This document shows positions 13,801-25,223 of a DNA stretch of 64,000 nt, piece by piece (position 1 is the first letter of the stretch; the number at the start of each line of letters is the position of its first letter). A model generated the notes under the pieces. The model worked only from the letters and a program-made list of their open reading frames with translations. It was not told where the DNA came from and did no database searches. Source of the DNA: Paraglomus occultum (Eukaryota > Glomeromycota > Glomeromycetes > Paraglomerales > Paraglomeraceae); contig CAJVPJ010000001.1 of the NCBI GenBank assembly GCA_910592205.1, positions 62,001-126,000 of the forward strand, read 5' to 3'. Position numbers and translations under genes: made by a program.

Positions 13801-15318
13801 TCAATGTACCTCCACCCTACTGGCACATAAGAAATAATTCACTTCCATGGCCCAGGGAAACTTTCTATTAATCTCAAACCACTTGCCCATAATTGGATTG
13901 TATCCTACTCCAGTAGTATCTACAACAACCCATCTGGTTTTATTCACCATTCCATTCGTGTCTTCATCTTCTCGTATCTCATCTAAAGCTAGACTTACTT
14001 CCTCAGGCCGTACATATTTATGGAAATCGTGTGTCCCTAAGGGAACAATATTTAGAACTTTCTCGGCCAACAGTATGGTCAAGGTATAGGAAAGCAATGT
14101 TCTGGAAATGGTTGAAATGAAAAGGTGCCCTGTAGGCTATTATAAGTGATATGTATTATTATCAAAAAAAAAAAAAAAAAAAGACATAAGATTACGAGGT
14201 CAAGACAAAAACTTGTTGAAGAGTTTGTTGGTTGTACCTTTACAAGTCCACAGCATGCCTTGAGAAAGTCAGCAGGATGATCAACATGTTCTATAGTTTC
14301 CATTGTGCAGACTGCATCAAAAGCATTCTTTTCTGTTTCTAGCAATTCTTCTATTAAACGTAAGAATAAAGAGCGCGTACTGTTAATTGCCACAAGTTAT
14401 GACAGCTGAAACGCCAATTAAATGTGGCATTAATAATTGACATGTAAAGCCTATAATCGTGTTTTCGAAAATATAAATAGCTTAAATAATAGGTAAAATT
14501 AAAGAATAATTTAAGAGTTTACTCTTATAAATAAGTAAAGTCTTTTAGTAGAGCATTGTTAAAATTCATGCTATAAACCTACTCTACTCACTAACTGACT
14601 GCTTCCCTATCAATGATAAAATTAATGCCAATCCTGTTTCCCAAATTTACTCACCAGCAGTCATACATCGATACTCGACTCTTCCAGGACCAGAAATCAA
14701 CCTAGGATCTTTCTTTGCATGAAATTTAGCGACCTGGACATTTTCATTTGATGCATCTATTCCAACTACATTTGCACCTAAACGTGCCAGCGACTTTGTA
14801 TAACATGATTCGGTAAGTAAACTTGCAGATGGATATACACAGTATACGATTGATCACATTACCTCAGATAATAACCCTCCTCCACTGCCAACATCCAATA
14901 TCTTCAAGCCTTCAAAGGGTAACTTATGTCGTTTCTGCAAGCTACCACCTTCTTCACAACTTCTATATTCAGCAAGATGCCTTCGTATATAATCGACTCT
15001 AATCGGATTCATCCGATGAAGAAGAGCGAATGGACCAGAAGGAGACCACCAGTGAGCAGAGAGATCGGAGAATTTAGCAATTTCTGCTTGGTTTATTGTT
15101 GAGTGCAACTTGGGACCGGTAAGATACCGTGAGAAGATTGTACGGACGCTAAAGGATTAGAATTCATGTGAACGAATGAAGATAATAGACGTCCGTGAGT
15201 TAATGAAGAAATAACTACAATAGCTGAGAGAATTACAATTCTTTTAACATTATACATACTACCAGCTCTTGATCCTATTCTAACACAATTTTTAATCATA
15301 CCCAATTTTTCTAATCAT
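13801..15318 (-). CDS. COQ3: Mitochondrial ubiquinone biosynthesis O-methyltransferase
   Basis: Five exons on the minus strand: 15302-15318, 14863-15148, 14655-14793, 14238-14350 and 13801-14136, giving 296 aa in phase. The first exon is only 17 nt. It completes a basic, acid-free N-terminus (MIRKIG joined to VRTIFSRYL), as expected of a mitochondrial presequence. The class I SAM-methyltransferase core follows: ILDVGSGGGLLSE (motif I, about 89-101), SLARLGANVVGIDAS, then METIEHVDHPADFL, then HLFISTISRT, which is characteristic of UbiG/Coq3. Coq3 carries out both O-methylations of the coenzyme Q ring in the matrix CoQ synthome. The start was chosen because a longer frame near 15305 does not splice in phase. 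The gene is divergent from the APC15-like gene, with 210 bp between start codons. Confidence 0.92.
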
Positions 15319-15528
15319 GTTTCTCCTACAACTTCATGCGCATGAGTTTTCGTAGAATTCGAATCAATCTTGGCAGTCCTGGTTCCTGTTTGCACAGCGT
15401 TCTTTCATAGTTGGAACGCGTAGAAAATACCGGTACTGACGATCTTTTGATGATCAAGTCACATGCAATGATAACGTGATGAGTTTAACAATCTACCTTT
15501 CCATCAACGAAACTCCTCCATATCCAAC
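15319..15528. promoter_or_regulatory. Short divergent promoter region COQ3 / APC15-like
   Basis: Only 210 bp separate the start codons of the minus-strand COQ3 and plus-strand APC15-like genes, so both promoters and both 5' UTRs must lie here or overlap the genes. No specific transcription-factor site can be named from sequence alone. Confidence 0.5.
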
Positions 15529-16242
15529 ATGTCACCACAACCATGGATGCCGTACTTAGAACCGCGAGCAGTCTTGCACAATATGTATCGTCCCGGACGT
15601 ATAGATGACATAACCGAGCTAGATAATGAAGAACGGGAATACGATCTCGAGGTAATCAACAAGTCGATAAAGAGTGCCGGGTGGAAGTATGGTCGAAAAT
15701 TTGAAGGGGTTAATGCAAAATTATTATTCAAAATTAGACGGTGCGCTTCATGCTTTTTAGTTTCAATATAACTGAACTATGCGACTTTATCTTGCCCCGT
15801 ATATCCAGATTTTGGCAATTAAGAACGTGAACAGTCATTGTACGATAATTGGCAAACCGGGAACTCGCGACGGTGATCACGCCGATTCGGTAAATTCTAC
15901 AAATACGTAAATAAATTACATAATGCAACCTCTTCCACGTCTTATACTTATTTTCGTTATACATCAAACCTCTTCTACTCACCATACTCCTTCCTTCAGG
16001 ATGGAGAAGCAAATACAGATCCTTCTGAAGAAGACTCATCTCCTGATGATTTAGAAATGGATGATTCCCCGGAAGACGAATCTATGGAAGACGACATGTC
16101 AGATCATGATCTTGACATTGATGTGGATGACCACGACCTCGATGATGCCGAAGACGACGCCGACTTTGAGCAAGATCTGTACGAATCGATGACTGAAGCA
16201 GGGATGTACTCTGCATATGGAGATGATGAGGATATTCAATAA
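15529..16242 (+). CDS. Anaphase-promoting complex subunit 15 (Mnd2)-like acidic protein
   Basis: Three exons: 15529-15651, 15809-15889 and 16000-16242, 148 aa. The N-terminal segment has RPGRIDDITELDNEERE, and the short second exon contributes TIIGKPGTRDGD. The C-terminal half is almost entirely Asp/Glu. This order (an RP-x-D-x-TEL-like motif, a short helix, an IGKP motif, then a long acidic tail) matches APC15/Mnd2, a small APC/C subunit involved in turnover of the mitotic checkpoint complex on APC/C-Cdc20. The family link rests on short motifs and overall layout, so it is weaker than for the large genes here. An alternative is an unrelated acidic nuclear protein. Confidence 0.6.
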
Positions 16243-18588
16243 ATCATTCTGAACATTTGTCTTGCGTTCGTTAGCGGCTTGTTCTCGGGGTTTATACGAT
16301 ACTACGACACAATAATAATAATAAAATGCTTAAATACAGTAACTTGTCGAACAAGATAGCCACATTTCTTGGCGCTTGTTCAGGATCCTTTACTTTTGCA
16401 GGATTAAGAAAGGCAAAAAATATTTGGGTCATTAACAAGAGAAAGAAATGTAAAGCTAATTCTGCTGATATAAAATTGGATTTGTATTAATACTTCTGAT
16501 AGGGTATGCTATAATTTTAATCAAGTTAAATCTCTTTTATGCCTATACGAGTTGCACCGATGTATAGACAGTTTATCGGTTTAATCGGGTTTATAACGAC
16601 ATTGTTAATTATCTTATTGTATCCATATAACAAGTTAAATAATTGTATGTTTTCAAATGACGCTTTCTGTTGCTAGTACTAGTAATTTACGACGATATAC
16701 TATTTCGAAGGAAAGTTTTATTTCATCACATACTTAAGAGTAAATCAGTGCTTATAAAACTATCCAAAGTGTGATTATACATTATACCGACGCTTAAAAC
16801 CTGAAATCCGGCCAGTCGATTCTATAAAACGTTCAGTACGGCAAGATCCTTCTGCTTCTGCAGATTCGATCTGAGATAGAATAATGAACAGATCTTTTTT
16901 TTAAGATGAAGGTGCATCATCTGGATCTTTATTTTTTTAATGGTACGTTTCTATATAATCTTTTATTTGTTATCTACTAGTGTCTTTAATGTATTAGTCT
17001 GTCTAAAACCAACATCCTCTCCTGAAAATGCGACACTCGAAAGTGAAAGCGATATCCGTAAATTTCCTAATCGGATCAGAACATCAACTCTGAAGGAGTG
17101 TATCTTATATGATATCGATAGACGTAAAAATGACTATCTCGACTATAGATTCTCTCAGCTCCTTATACGCGTTGTATCAATTATTAGTATCGTCGATGCT
17201 AATCGTATTGAACAAGAAACGGTCAGAAAGGAATAATATCTTAACAGAAAACGTTTTCTATTTCGTGTAGGGTATCTGCCTCAAACTTAGATTGCTAAAT
17301 AATGTTGATTTCTTTATTTAAGACTTGTTAGACACGGGACATGTCGGACTTTATTACCTAATTGCGAGTATATTTCTAGAGTTAGTTTTAACGTATATTA
17401 ATATGCAAAGCATAGGAGTGATTAAATTTAAGAGTAGAGTGTATTTAATGTAGGTGTTATATTTGTCGTGTAGTAAATTGCAAATAACTGATAAAGGAAG
17501 ATGAGAAGATGGCATGTCACCTTATACTTAGTGTTGTTGGTATTATAGGGTTACACACAATTGATTAAAGTTCACAAACTTCTCAAAACTTCCATTTTCC
17601 AGATTAAGACGCAGTGTACTTCGTTTATTTCAACTACAACAGAACGCTGTACGATGTTATGTACGCGTTTGTGGGCTGGTGAGGAGGGAAAGCGGTGGAA
17701 GTTCTTCCTTCGTTAATTTTTCGATAGTTTGATGTCTTTGGCGTCAATATTTGCGAAAGCTTGTGTGTGTGTTTTTTTTTCCTTGATAGAGTTCTTGAGA
17801 TGGCCAATAGTCTTAACTTTATTAGTATCAATCTCAACTGGGATGATCCAATCGTTTCTTTCGCTCATTGTCAGAACTTTCGCGATTGCTGCGCCAAACA
17901 GTTTGCCTACCCGTAATCAACAATTGTTCATCCAATTCAGCATTTTTTGGGCTGAATAATGTTAACCGGCAATACTTCCCTTGGCGGCTCAACCAATAGA
18001 ATTAATAGATTGGCATTCTTGTATCCCTCAAAAGTAAAATGGTTGATTATTTTCCCAACATGGAGACTGTTACACTGTTTGGATTAAAAGATATTTTTTC
18101 AAGGATCAAACAACTGTTTAATAAACGAAATCAAAGGGGAAGAATGGAAGGAAACAAAAAGTCGGACTTAATAATAAGTAGGCATGATATTACACTCGAG
18201 TTGATGGCGAGGATTTGTCAAAGGAACGGTTGGTCTGAAATGATGCAATGCACGAATTCTGTGTAAATTCTCGGTTACATCATTGCGATTTTTCTTGATC
18301 TCCTTGATTGGGAGGGTATTGTTACCATGAATTGTGTTTGGTTTGTGATAATTGCTGCACTTATTCCTGTTCGTCACTTACGTGAGCTGTTTGTACAGCT
18401 CTTCCCAATAACTACGTTGCTGGCAACTAATCTCATTTACTTCCATTCGTACATAACACGACATACAGTGGCATACAGCATACATCTCTATAGAATATTT
18501 AATACAAAAGACGCTGCACATAAACACCTAAACTCAATCTCCAATATATAATACCCTATTCTTTGACTTTCATTTAACTTTTGCCGAA
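16243..18588. other. Intergenic with Crinkler header relic
   Basis: 2.3 kb between the APC15-like and Mso1-like genes. The recognisable content is the Crinkler header relic at about 17715-17910. A 98-codon plus-strand frame at 16940-17236 begins with a hydrophobic stretch (IIFYLLSTSVFNVLVC) that could be a signal peptide. It has no recognised homology and may be chance, so it is not called as a gene. Confidence 0.5.
17715..17910 (-). pseudogene. Crinkler (CRN) N-terminal header relic
   Basis: On the minus strand, one frame reads IIPVEIDTNKVKTIGHLK, then NSIKEKK, and after a few bases AFANIDAKDIKLSKI. Crinkler headers have the same order: a (F/I)PVEID segment, K-x-VGHLK, an IKEKK helix, then the NIDAKDLKLWKV strand. 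The frame has no convincing start, its upstream part is not recognisable, and it runs into a stop soon after SKI where an intact header would continue (compare 31991-32340). No ATPase or nuclease domain follows. It is therefore a truncated remnant. Crinklers are effector-like proteins expanded in arbuscular-mycorrhizal fungi and oomycetes. Confidence 0.55.
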
Positions 18589-20281
18589 ATGGTCGCTGAA
18601 GTCAACGACTACCGTATTTCCCGAGTAGTGGTTCTTTGTAAAGATTGTGGTCAAGACGTCGGTCTCTATCCGGCTCGACACAAGTGCGGTTTGCCTGCAT
18701 CGTCGGCACCACCTGTGCCCAAACTACCAACACAACACTCCTCCCCTTCTCGACAACAGCACTCAAGAAATAGCAGTATTTCCAAGACTGGTATTCAAAG
18801 AAGCGATGATAAACTGTCTACTGCTCAGAGTGGAGAGTCCTTATGGGCAAAGCTGAGAGGCGTTAAAAGTTGGTCTGAGTTAAATGATGGTGGTAAGTTG
18901 CAGGGAAATAGAGCTCGGACATCCCATGAAAGAGAGTTTTGTACGATTCTTTATTGTACCCTGGAAGAAGTAATTATAGTATTTAGACGTAAAAGCGGTT
19001 TCATTGAATTTAAATGAAAACATATCATTGTGCTAGAGGTTAATCACTGAATCGGGTGAAAAAGTACTGTGCACACGCAATGACAATTCAAATCTCAACA
19101 ATAATTATATTCTTATGTTCACATCTTCATAGCATCAAGCTCGCCTGCTCCACAATCTCAAGCAACCTACCTCTGGGACAAACTACTTAGCGCAACTTCC
19201 ACGCTTAAAGAGAACATCACCGGTACAGTGGAAGATGACTATGGTAAGATCATTAATGAGCCTATTGACACAGCATAACTGATCACACATGTATCTCCTG
19301 TTACTAATTCTTGATGGTTGACCGCGTCACTTCTTCTAATGCATTGTTTACGTTCCCATGTTCGAATTCACAGATTCTGACAAGGAAGACTGGAAAGGGG
19401 AAACTCACATATCCCGCGTTCTACGCGAATACTACGAGGACAAAGCCGGAGACCTTCCCGAATGGCTATTTGAGAAAAGTTCTCGTCCTACTCCACAAAA
19501 GTCTTCGTCGACGTCGTCCATATCTTCAACATCTTCCATACCAAAAACTGTTTACTCCGCTGCATCGTCCGGGCGTAATTCATCAGAAAGAAGCGTCGAA
19601 GAAGATATACCCGTTAAGAAACCATTTAAGGATATATCTGAAAAGACTAGTTGGCGAAATAGACAAGCTGAAACACAAGTGGATAGGCAAGCTGATTGGA
19701 CAAACCGAGGAAGAGAGACTGCTAGAAATGTAGTTGGATCAACTCAGCAGAGGACTTTTCCTAATCACAATGATAATGGATACCGGCAGTCAGATGGCAG
19801 ATACGCAGACCAACGGCAAGAACAAATGGGTATGAGTCATTATTCACAACGCGGGCAGGATTCTTCTATTCGAACATCTCGTAAACAATATACTTCTCAA
19901 CAACTTCAACCGGCTCAACAATATCAATATCGTCAGCGTGAACCCTCTGGAAGCACTCTTTCTGCTTCTTCTCAAACATTAGCACCGGCAACAAAACCCT
20001 CTTCTTCGAACTCACGATACCTTTACCAACCATCTTCCTCACAGCGTGAACCAAAAACACAGTATAGTGCAAATCGCCAAATGCTCAATTCAACTGGCCG
20101 ATCTCCATCATCTGACTCCCGAAGCCGTGGACAATATGTGAAACCATACGACGAATCATCACAGCAACGAGCGCGGAGTGTCAGTCCTCAACCGTCGTCC
20201 AGAGGGTTTAGCACGCATAATGAAAATTGGCATAATGGAATATATAACAGTGCAGGAAATAGAGCAGGAAATTATTTTTAA
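18589..20281 (+). CDS. Mso1-like Sec1-binding protein
   Basis: Three exons: 18589-18892, 19133-19243 and 19374-20281, 440 aa. The N-terminus has a small Cys/His knuckle, CKDCGQDVGLYPARHKC. The spliced centre reads YLWDKLLSATSTLKENI, an acidic stretch, then ETHISRVLREYY and LPEWLF, which is the Sec1-binding region of Mso1. The remaining two thirds is Ser/Gln/Arg-rich and probably disordered. In yeast Mso1 binds the SM protein Sec1 and the Rab Sec4 at sites of polarised exocytosis. The conserved block is split by both introns and appears only after splicing, which supports the model. The role of the N-terminal knuckle is unknown. Confidence 0.8.
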
Positions 20282-20507
20282 TTTGTGTAACAATAGTGGT
20301 TATTGTTACAAAAGTATTATGTTACGTTTTAGTTCGGTTAAGTTATCAATATTTCACCGTCCTTCTTTTAGATTCCTGATTAGATTTGATATTTATTACA
20401 TTCGCCTTTGTACAAATTAACCATTATAATAAATTTCTCATCTCTCGACCTTAACATTTTGTGGCTTACAAAAAAATTTTTTTGCTTAAAATAGGATAGT
20501 TGTACAG

Positions 20508-20535
20508 ATAATAATAATAATAATAATAATAATAT
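20508..20535. repeat. (ATA)n microsatellite
   Basis: About nine consecutive ATA/TAA repeats downstream of the Mso1-like gene, directly visible. Confidence 0.85.
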
Positions 20536-20852
20536 TGTCGGTATGATTTTTCATTTCCGGTGATTTTTCGTGAATTTGATTTAAATCATTTCATTATTAA
20601 TTCATGATGTTTATTGTTATTATTATTGTAACAAATACTGATACTTTGAATGAATTGATTATTCTGCTGATAATAGAGATATGTAGTTACTAGAATCAGA
20701 GCAACTATTTAAAATATCTTTGTTGTCCATAATGTCCAACTGATTATTTGTTGATGACTAATGTTACTACGTTTCAACAGCAAATAGTGTAACAAGTATC
20801 AATTAGTTGACTTAACTATGAAATTGTTGAATAACTTAGAAAAAAGCATCCA

Positions 20853-21060
20853 ACCCAATAAAATTGGGGATACAGGAGCAACAGCCTTTGGCAAAGGCTC
20901 TAGAATCAAATTCAACTCTGACTCCGATAAAAATACTTAACGATCCTCGTTAATTAGGATGACGAGGATCGGTGCGGCCTCTGCCGCTCTTCTCGCACCA
21001 GCTGTAAACGACGGTGCCACTGACAACAGAGCCGACTAACCCATACACTACGTGGGAGCC
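20853..21060. other. Cluster of stable hairpins, possible structured RNA
   Basis: Several perfect short inverted repeats follow one another: CCCAAT/ATTGGG near 20854-20869; AGCCTTT/AAAGGCT near 20883-20901; a 10-bp stem CGATCCTCGT (20941-20950) with ACGAGGATCG (20962-20971); and a nested GGTGCG...CGCACC (20971-21000) enclosing GCGGC/GCCGC. A possible CCCA/TGGG pair follows near 21040-21056. This segment is also more GC-rich than its surroundings. It does not match the U1, U2, U4, U5, U6, U3, SRP, 5S or tRNA signatures I could recall. It could be a non-coding RNA, a folded 3' region or a foldback element. Confidence 0.35.
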
Positions 21061-21279
21061 TATTATAAAAAAATAACGAGTTACATTACCGTCATTTTGA
21101 TTTTTTCATTTACTATGTTATATTCCATATGTATTTTATATACTAACCGACTCGAAGCAGCCAACGCTTGCATTGTATAAAGAAACCGGTTTTCTTGTGG
21201 ACGGCAGTCATGTCAATTCCTCCGTCACCACAATTGCACTGACTAACGTCAAAAAAGAAACAAAATATAAGCGTTTTGT

Positions 21280-21665
21280 ATCATAATAGCCAAGAACGTT
21301 CACAGCAAGTGGCCACGATGCGCTTGCGTTTCGCTGATCACTATATCCTATTCACCACAAAAGCCAGATAATCTCAACGGCTCTTTTGTCGGTAACGGAG
21401 AAGAACGTCCACAGCTATTCAGAAATGTAACAGGAACCATAAAGTGTATCCTATGTACCACAGCTAGAGGGATCAAACTCGACAGCTTTATTGGCCAGAG
21501 GAACCAACTCAGATCGCTTCGGAGCTGATATATTTACCAAACTCCGATTTACACCTAGTGGCAGCGTATCCATACACAATATGATGTTTTACTTGAACAC
21601 AATATCTTGCAAGCTGGATCACGATGCGCTTTCAATTCTCCGATTTACACCTAGTGGCAGCGTTC
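21280..21665 (+). repeat. Degenerate internal direct repeats
   Basis: The 23-24-base segment CTCCGATTTACACCTAGTGG plus CAGCG occurs twice (about 21543 and 21640). CACGATGCGCTT occurs near 21316 and 21620. AAGAACGT(T/C)CACAGC occurs near 21292 and 21402. Together these suggest a small family of diverged repeat units of roughly 100-130 bp. No coding function is recognised. Confidence 0.5.
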
Positions 21666-23656
21666 CTTCGGATATAATAACCATTCCACAAATACCCAGT
21701 AAGATTCTCACCTGCATCTTATATACGCGGGTATACCGCGATTTACGAGAGTCCTCTGCACGACTCTCTCGTATTCGAAGCCCAACGCAGCTCGGCGCCT
21801 GCGTCGAATACGTTCTGCCGTCCCCGAATTCGTTTTTCTCTTGATTATGCAGGTTCCTGTCATGCTGCTGGAATAAGATATACTAACAAGGACAATACGA
21901 TGATTTAGAAACAATCAGATTTAGAGAAATCACTTTTTTCAAATTATTACCTTCTGCGGTTGAGTTAGTGTGCCTAATAAAGACCTCGAAAAGAGAGAAG
22001 CGAGGAAAAAATTTTCTTTCCCCTTGGTGAGTTTTTCGCGTTACCTGAAATTTAACGGGAAAAGCGGTAGGGATCGGTAACCGCGTTATTCCGTCATCTG
22101 ATGGTTACTCCCAAAATAGAATATTCTACGACCGCGCAAACACTATTCGTAAAATATACCTGCAATACTAATTCTTATTACTATAGATCTTTGAATAGCG
22201 CGAGATAACTTGCGGTGAAATTTAACATGCGTATTGACAATGATTGTAGTTATTACCTTTGAAAGTTTTGTTTTATTTTTTTACATATGATCGATGTATA
22301 CGCTATTTGTAACTCTTTAAATGATCTGTATTCTGCTTTTCATATTAATTTGTGATATCACACTTTTCATATTAATTTGAACATGTGTGGGTTTGTGACT
22401 CGTGAAATGCATAGATTGAGTAGTACAGTAGATATGCTGATGAGATGGTGGTTTTTTTTCCAGATGACAATTTTATTAATGGATAACGTTTGTCTATCAA
22501 TATTACAAATCTAACCGGATTTGGAGACGGAAAAACTCCGTAACGGGAAGGAATAGTCATTTCATTTCCAAAACCGGGTGTTATACCTAAATTTGGAACA
22601 GAGACAGTTTTAAGTAAACAACGAAAAATGTACAATCGGCCGTAATTGGCGTGTAACAGGTAAGCATAAATATGAAAGACTTGTGTAGCGTGGAAATACA
22701 AGAACGTGAACTCTTAATGGCATTCTGTACATATAGGCATCAAAAGAGCCTCGTGGCGTGACTCAGGCAACGTAAAGACTAACAAGTATCAATTTACCAT
22801 TTACTATTAACAGCACAGTAAATAAGCAAACTCCAGGCGTCAAAATTGGCTCATCGTATACATATGTACTTTTTGCAATAGTGAGCCTCGAGTTTGAATA
22901 ATTAATGATAGAATTTTGTATTCTACATTGCATTTTATCTTTATAAGATATAAAATTAAAATCTTCTGCTGTATTGTTTTCTAACTCTCCATTGTTTTGT
23001 TTTAAGAGCACAATTATAATGATGAAGTTTGAAGTAAATACTATTTATTTTGTCTTTATGAACAAACCTTTTTCTTCTTTAATTCCCTTGGGCGCCGGCT
23101 TTTCACCGCATTTGTATTTACTATCATTTTTTATAACGATATATTATGCGCAATTTGTCCAATATTTCTACGTTCAATTAGTTTTATTGTTATTGTTTCA
23201 TTTCAAATCTTTGAACAAGGGTTTTTTAAACTGGGAGCTGTATGTATTTAGTACGTTAAAATGAATATGATGAACAAAATAAATAATTAATAAACAAACC
23301 ATATTTTTAATCAGGCTATAGATTTAAGTCAAGTTTTAAGTAAGACGTTGCCGTCTAAAGAATTTATAATCTCAAGGAAATAAATTGCTATCAAAAAGAA
23401 ATATCAGTTTTTTGACAATTAAAGGCGATCAACTACTGTTATGAGACTTCTTGCAGTATTTTCTATATCTCTTAGCGACAAAGTACTGGTATAACGCAAA
23501 GAGATTAATATGCCCGTTAGACGACTAATGCAATTACACGATTATTATTCTTGTTTAAGGCTATCAAAGAACAACCATAGTATTGTATAATAGTAACACG
23601 TGAGACATCTCGTGACATTTGTCAAAGCACCCTGAGCTGCTCGATTCATTCCTCAA

Positions 23657-25223
23657 ATGGAGCCGTTTAGATCCAAACTGTATATCTCCCGTTCTTTATT
23701 TGCCTCATCTAAATCTCGTCATGACAACATCATATTTGGCCATCCATTCAATCATCATGTGGATCTATTCCTGCCGACTGTTGTTTCTTCAGAAAACGTA
23801 AATCTATGGAACACTGGCGAGATATTTTATTATAAAGTCAATTTGCCATTATCATATTTTATCGACGAATCATTTATTAACAACTATGTTAACAAAGGTT
23901 CGTAACTTCGAGTCGTTTCATTCGTTACTCATGTGATGGTTTTAAACTGAGGGATGCTGAAATGTTGGCTAATTCTTAAGACTGGATGTAGGTCAGGTCA
24001 TTGCATTAAGCTTGACTGAAGGAATAGATATCTCAGACGTGTTCTCTATCGACGGGAATGGTAATGATAATGAGTTGCCTGAGCCTGGATAATTAGGAAT
24101 CCATTAATATACATATTCGCTTGGATTTTGACATGTAGGTATATTGACACTAAATGTAACAAAAGATACGTATGAATCACTTGGACTTGCGGGAAAGGCG
24201 GCCAGATTTGGATCTAGAAATCAAAGATTTGGTAAATGACTTGAATGGGAATTAACAAGCCCTCATACCTGTGATTTAGTTTGGACGTGTGAACTTTACA
24301 TGAGACTCGTTGCATAACCCAGTCATTATTTTACACTAGTTATTGAGCTCCAATTATCGGCCAAGGCAATGAGTCCAGGAAAGAAATTTTACGAAAGGAT
24401 AAAATGGTGCTTTGAACACACGCTTGTTGATTCATTTCCATTTGTAATTATGTATATCAATGCGAGTGAGTGTTCATATACCAAGATTCGATTTACACCA
24501 AGTTCATTAACTGATTAATATCCGCACTCTATATAGCAACTAATAAGCCATCCGAAATGAAGTTTCCGTCTGTATTCCAATTTCAGAAATTCACAGTACA
24601 ACCTTCATTACAATCAACGTCGCATATATTGATACCAGATATTAGTTTGATAAAGAATCCAACAAATGATTACTGGAAGTACAGAGCGATCGAAGTGTAC
24701 GATTGGATTGGAATGGCATCATTACAAGCGGATAGGTATGTATACAAAAAGCAAGCTTGTATATGCATAGATTTCATATATGCTCACGTTGATGTATACA
24801 TTCGTAGAATTAACTCTGATGACAATGTGGATTCATATGTCTCGCTCTATAAACCTCCTGATCCATATTATTCTGGCAACGGGTCACTCATCAAATGGAC
24901 AGGCTTGATCTCATCGGCTTCGATATTTTCTATCTTGCAAAATACACTGCGAGTATTCTTTGTCATTGATATTTTACATTACTTCTCACTATTCTCAACG
25001 TTTAGTAAATTCTTTCGCTTTCTCTCGTAGTGATCTGGTAAAGTCGATGGACATTCCGTGGGCAGCTTTGACAGTATGTGGGTTTGCAGATTCACCTATC
25101 TCATGGATTAAACAAGAGCATGGCTTTTTAATGAGTGGAGAGAATAATTACACTTTTATTGTCTGGAATGATGGTACCTACGTTCTCTATGAAGCTGTTG
25201 GAAGTTGTGATGGTTACTCTTGA
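23657..25223 (+). CDS. RPP40: Ribonuclease P/MRP protein subunit p40-like
   Basis: Seven exons: 23657-23897, 23992-24060, 24139-24231, 24340-24465, 24537-24735, 24808-24948 and 25031-25223, 353 aa in phase. Diagnostic stretches are NIIFGHPFNHHVDLFLP near the start, LGLAGKAARFGSRNQRF, AIEVYDWIGMASLQADR and the C-terminal VCGFADSPISWIKQEHGF followed by GENNYTFIVWNDG. This order and length correspond to RPP40, a protein of nuclear RNase P (tRNA 5' maturation) and RNase MRP. The sixth intron is best read with a GC donor at 24949 (GC-AG). That choice keeps phase and gives the same spacing before IPWAALTV as in the human protein; a GT donor three codons later would need a different acceptor. Confidence 0.88.

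Larger units (their letters stand above)
20282..23656. other. Intergenic with hairpins and short repeats
   Basis: 3.4 kb between the Mso1-like and RPP40 genes. It contains an (ATA)n microsatellite at about 20508-20535, a cluster of hairpins at 20853-21060 and duplicated segments at about 21280-21665, all listed separately. A 109-codon minus-strand frame at 22372-22701 has no recognised domain. No gene is supported. Confidence 0.55.

Noticed and set aside
16940..17236. 98-codon frame with a possible signal peptide
   Set aside because: No homology, no splice context and AT-rich composition; could be a small secreted protein, but chance cannot be excluded.
22372..22701. 109-codon minus-strand frame
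   Set aside because: No recognisable domain or motif, and no supporting splice signals or neighbouring exons.
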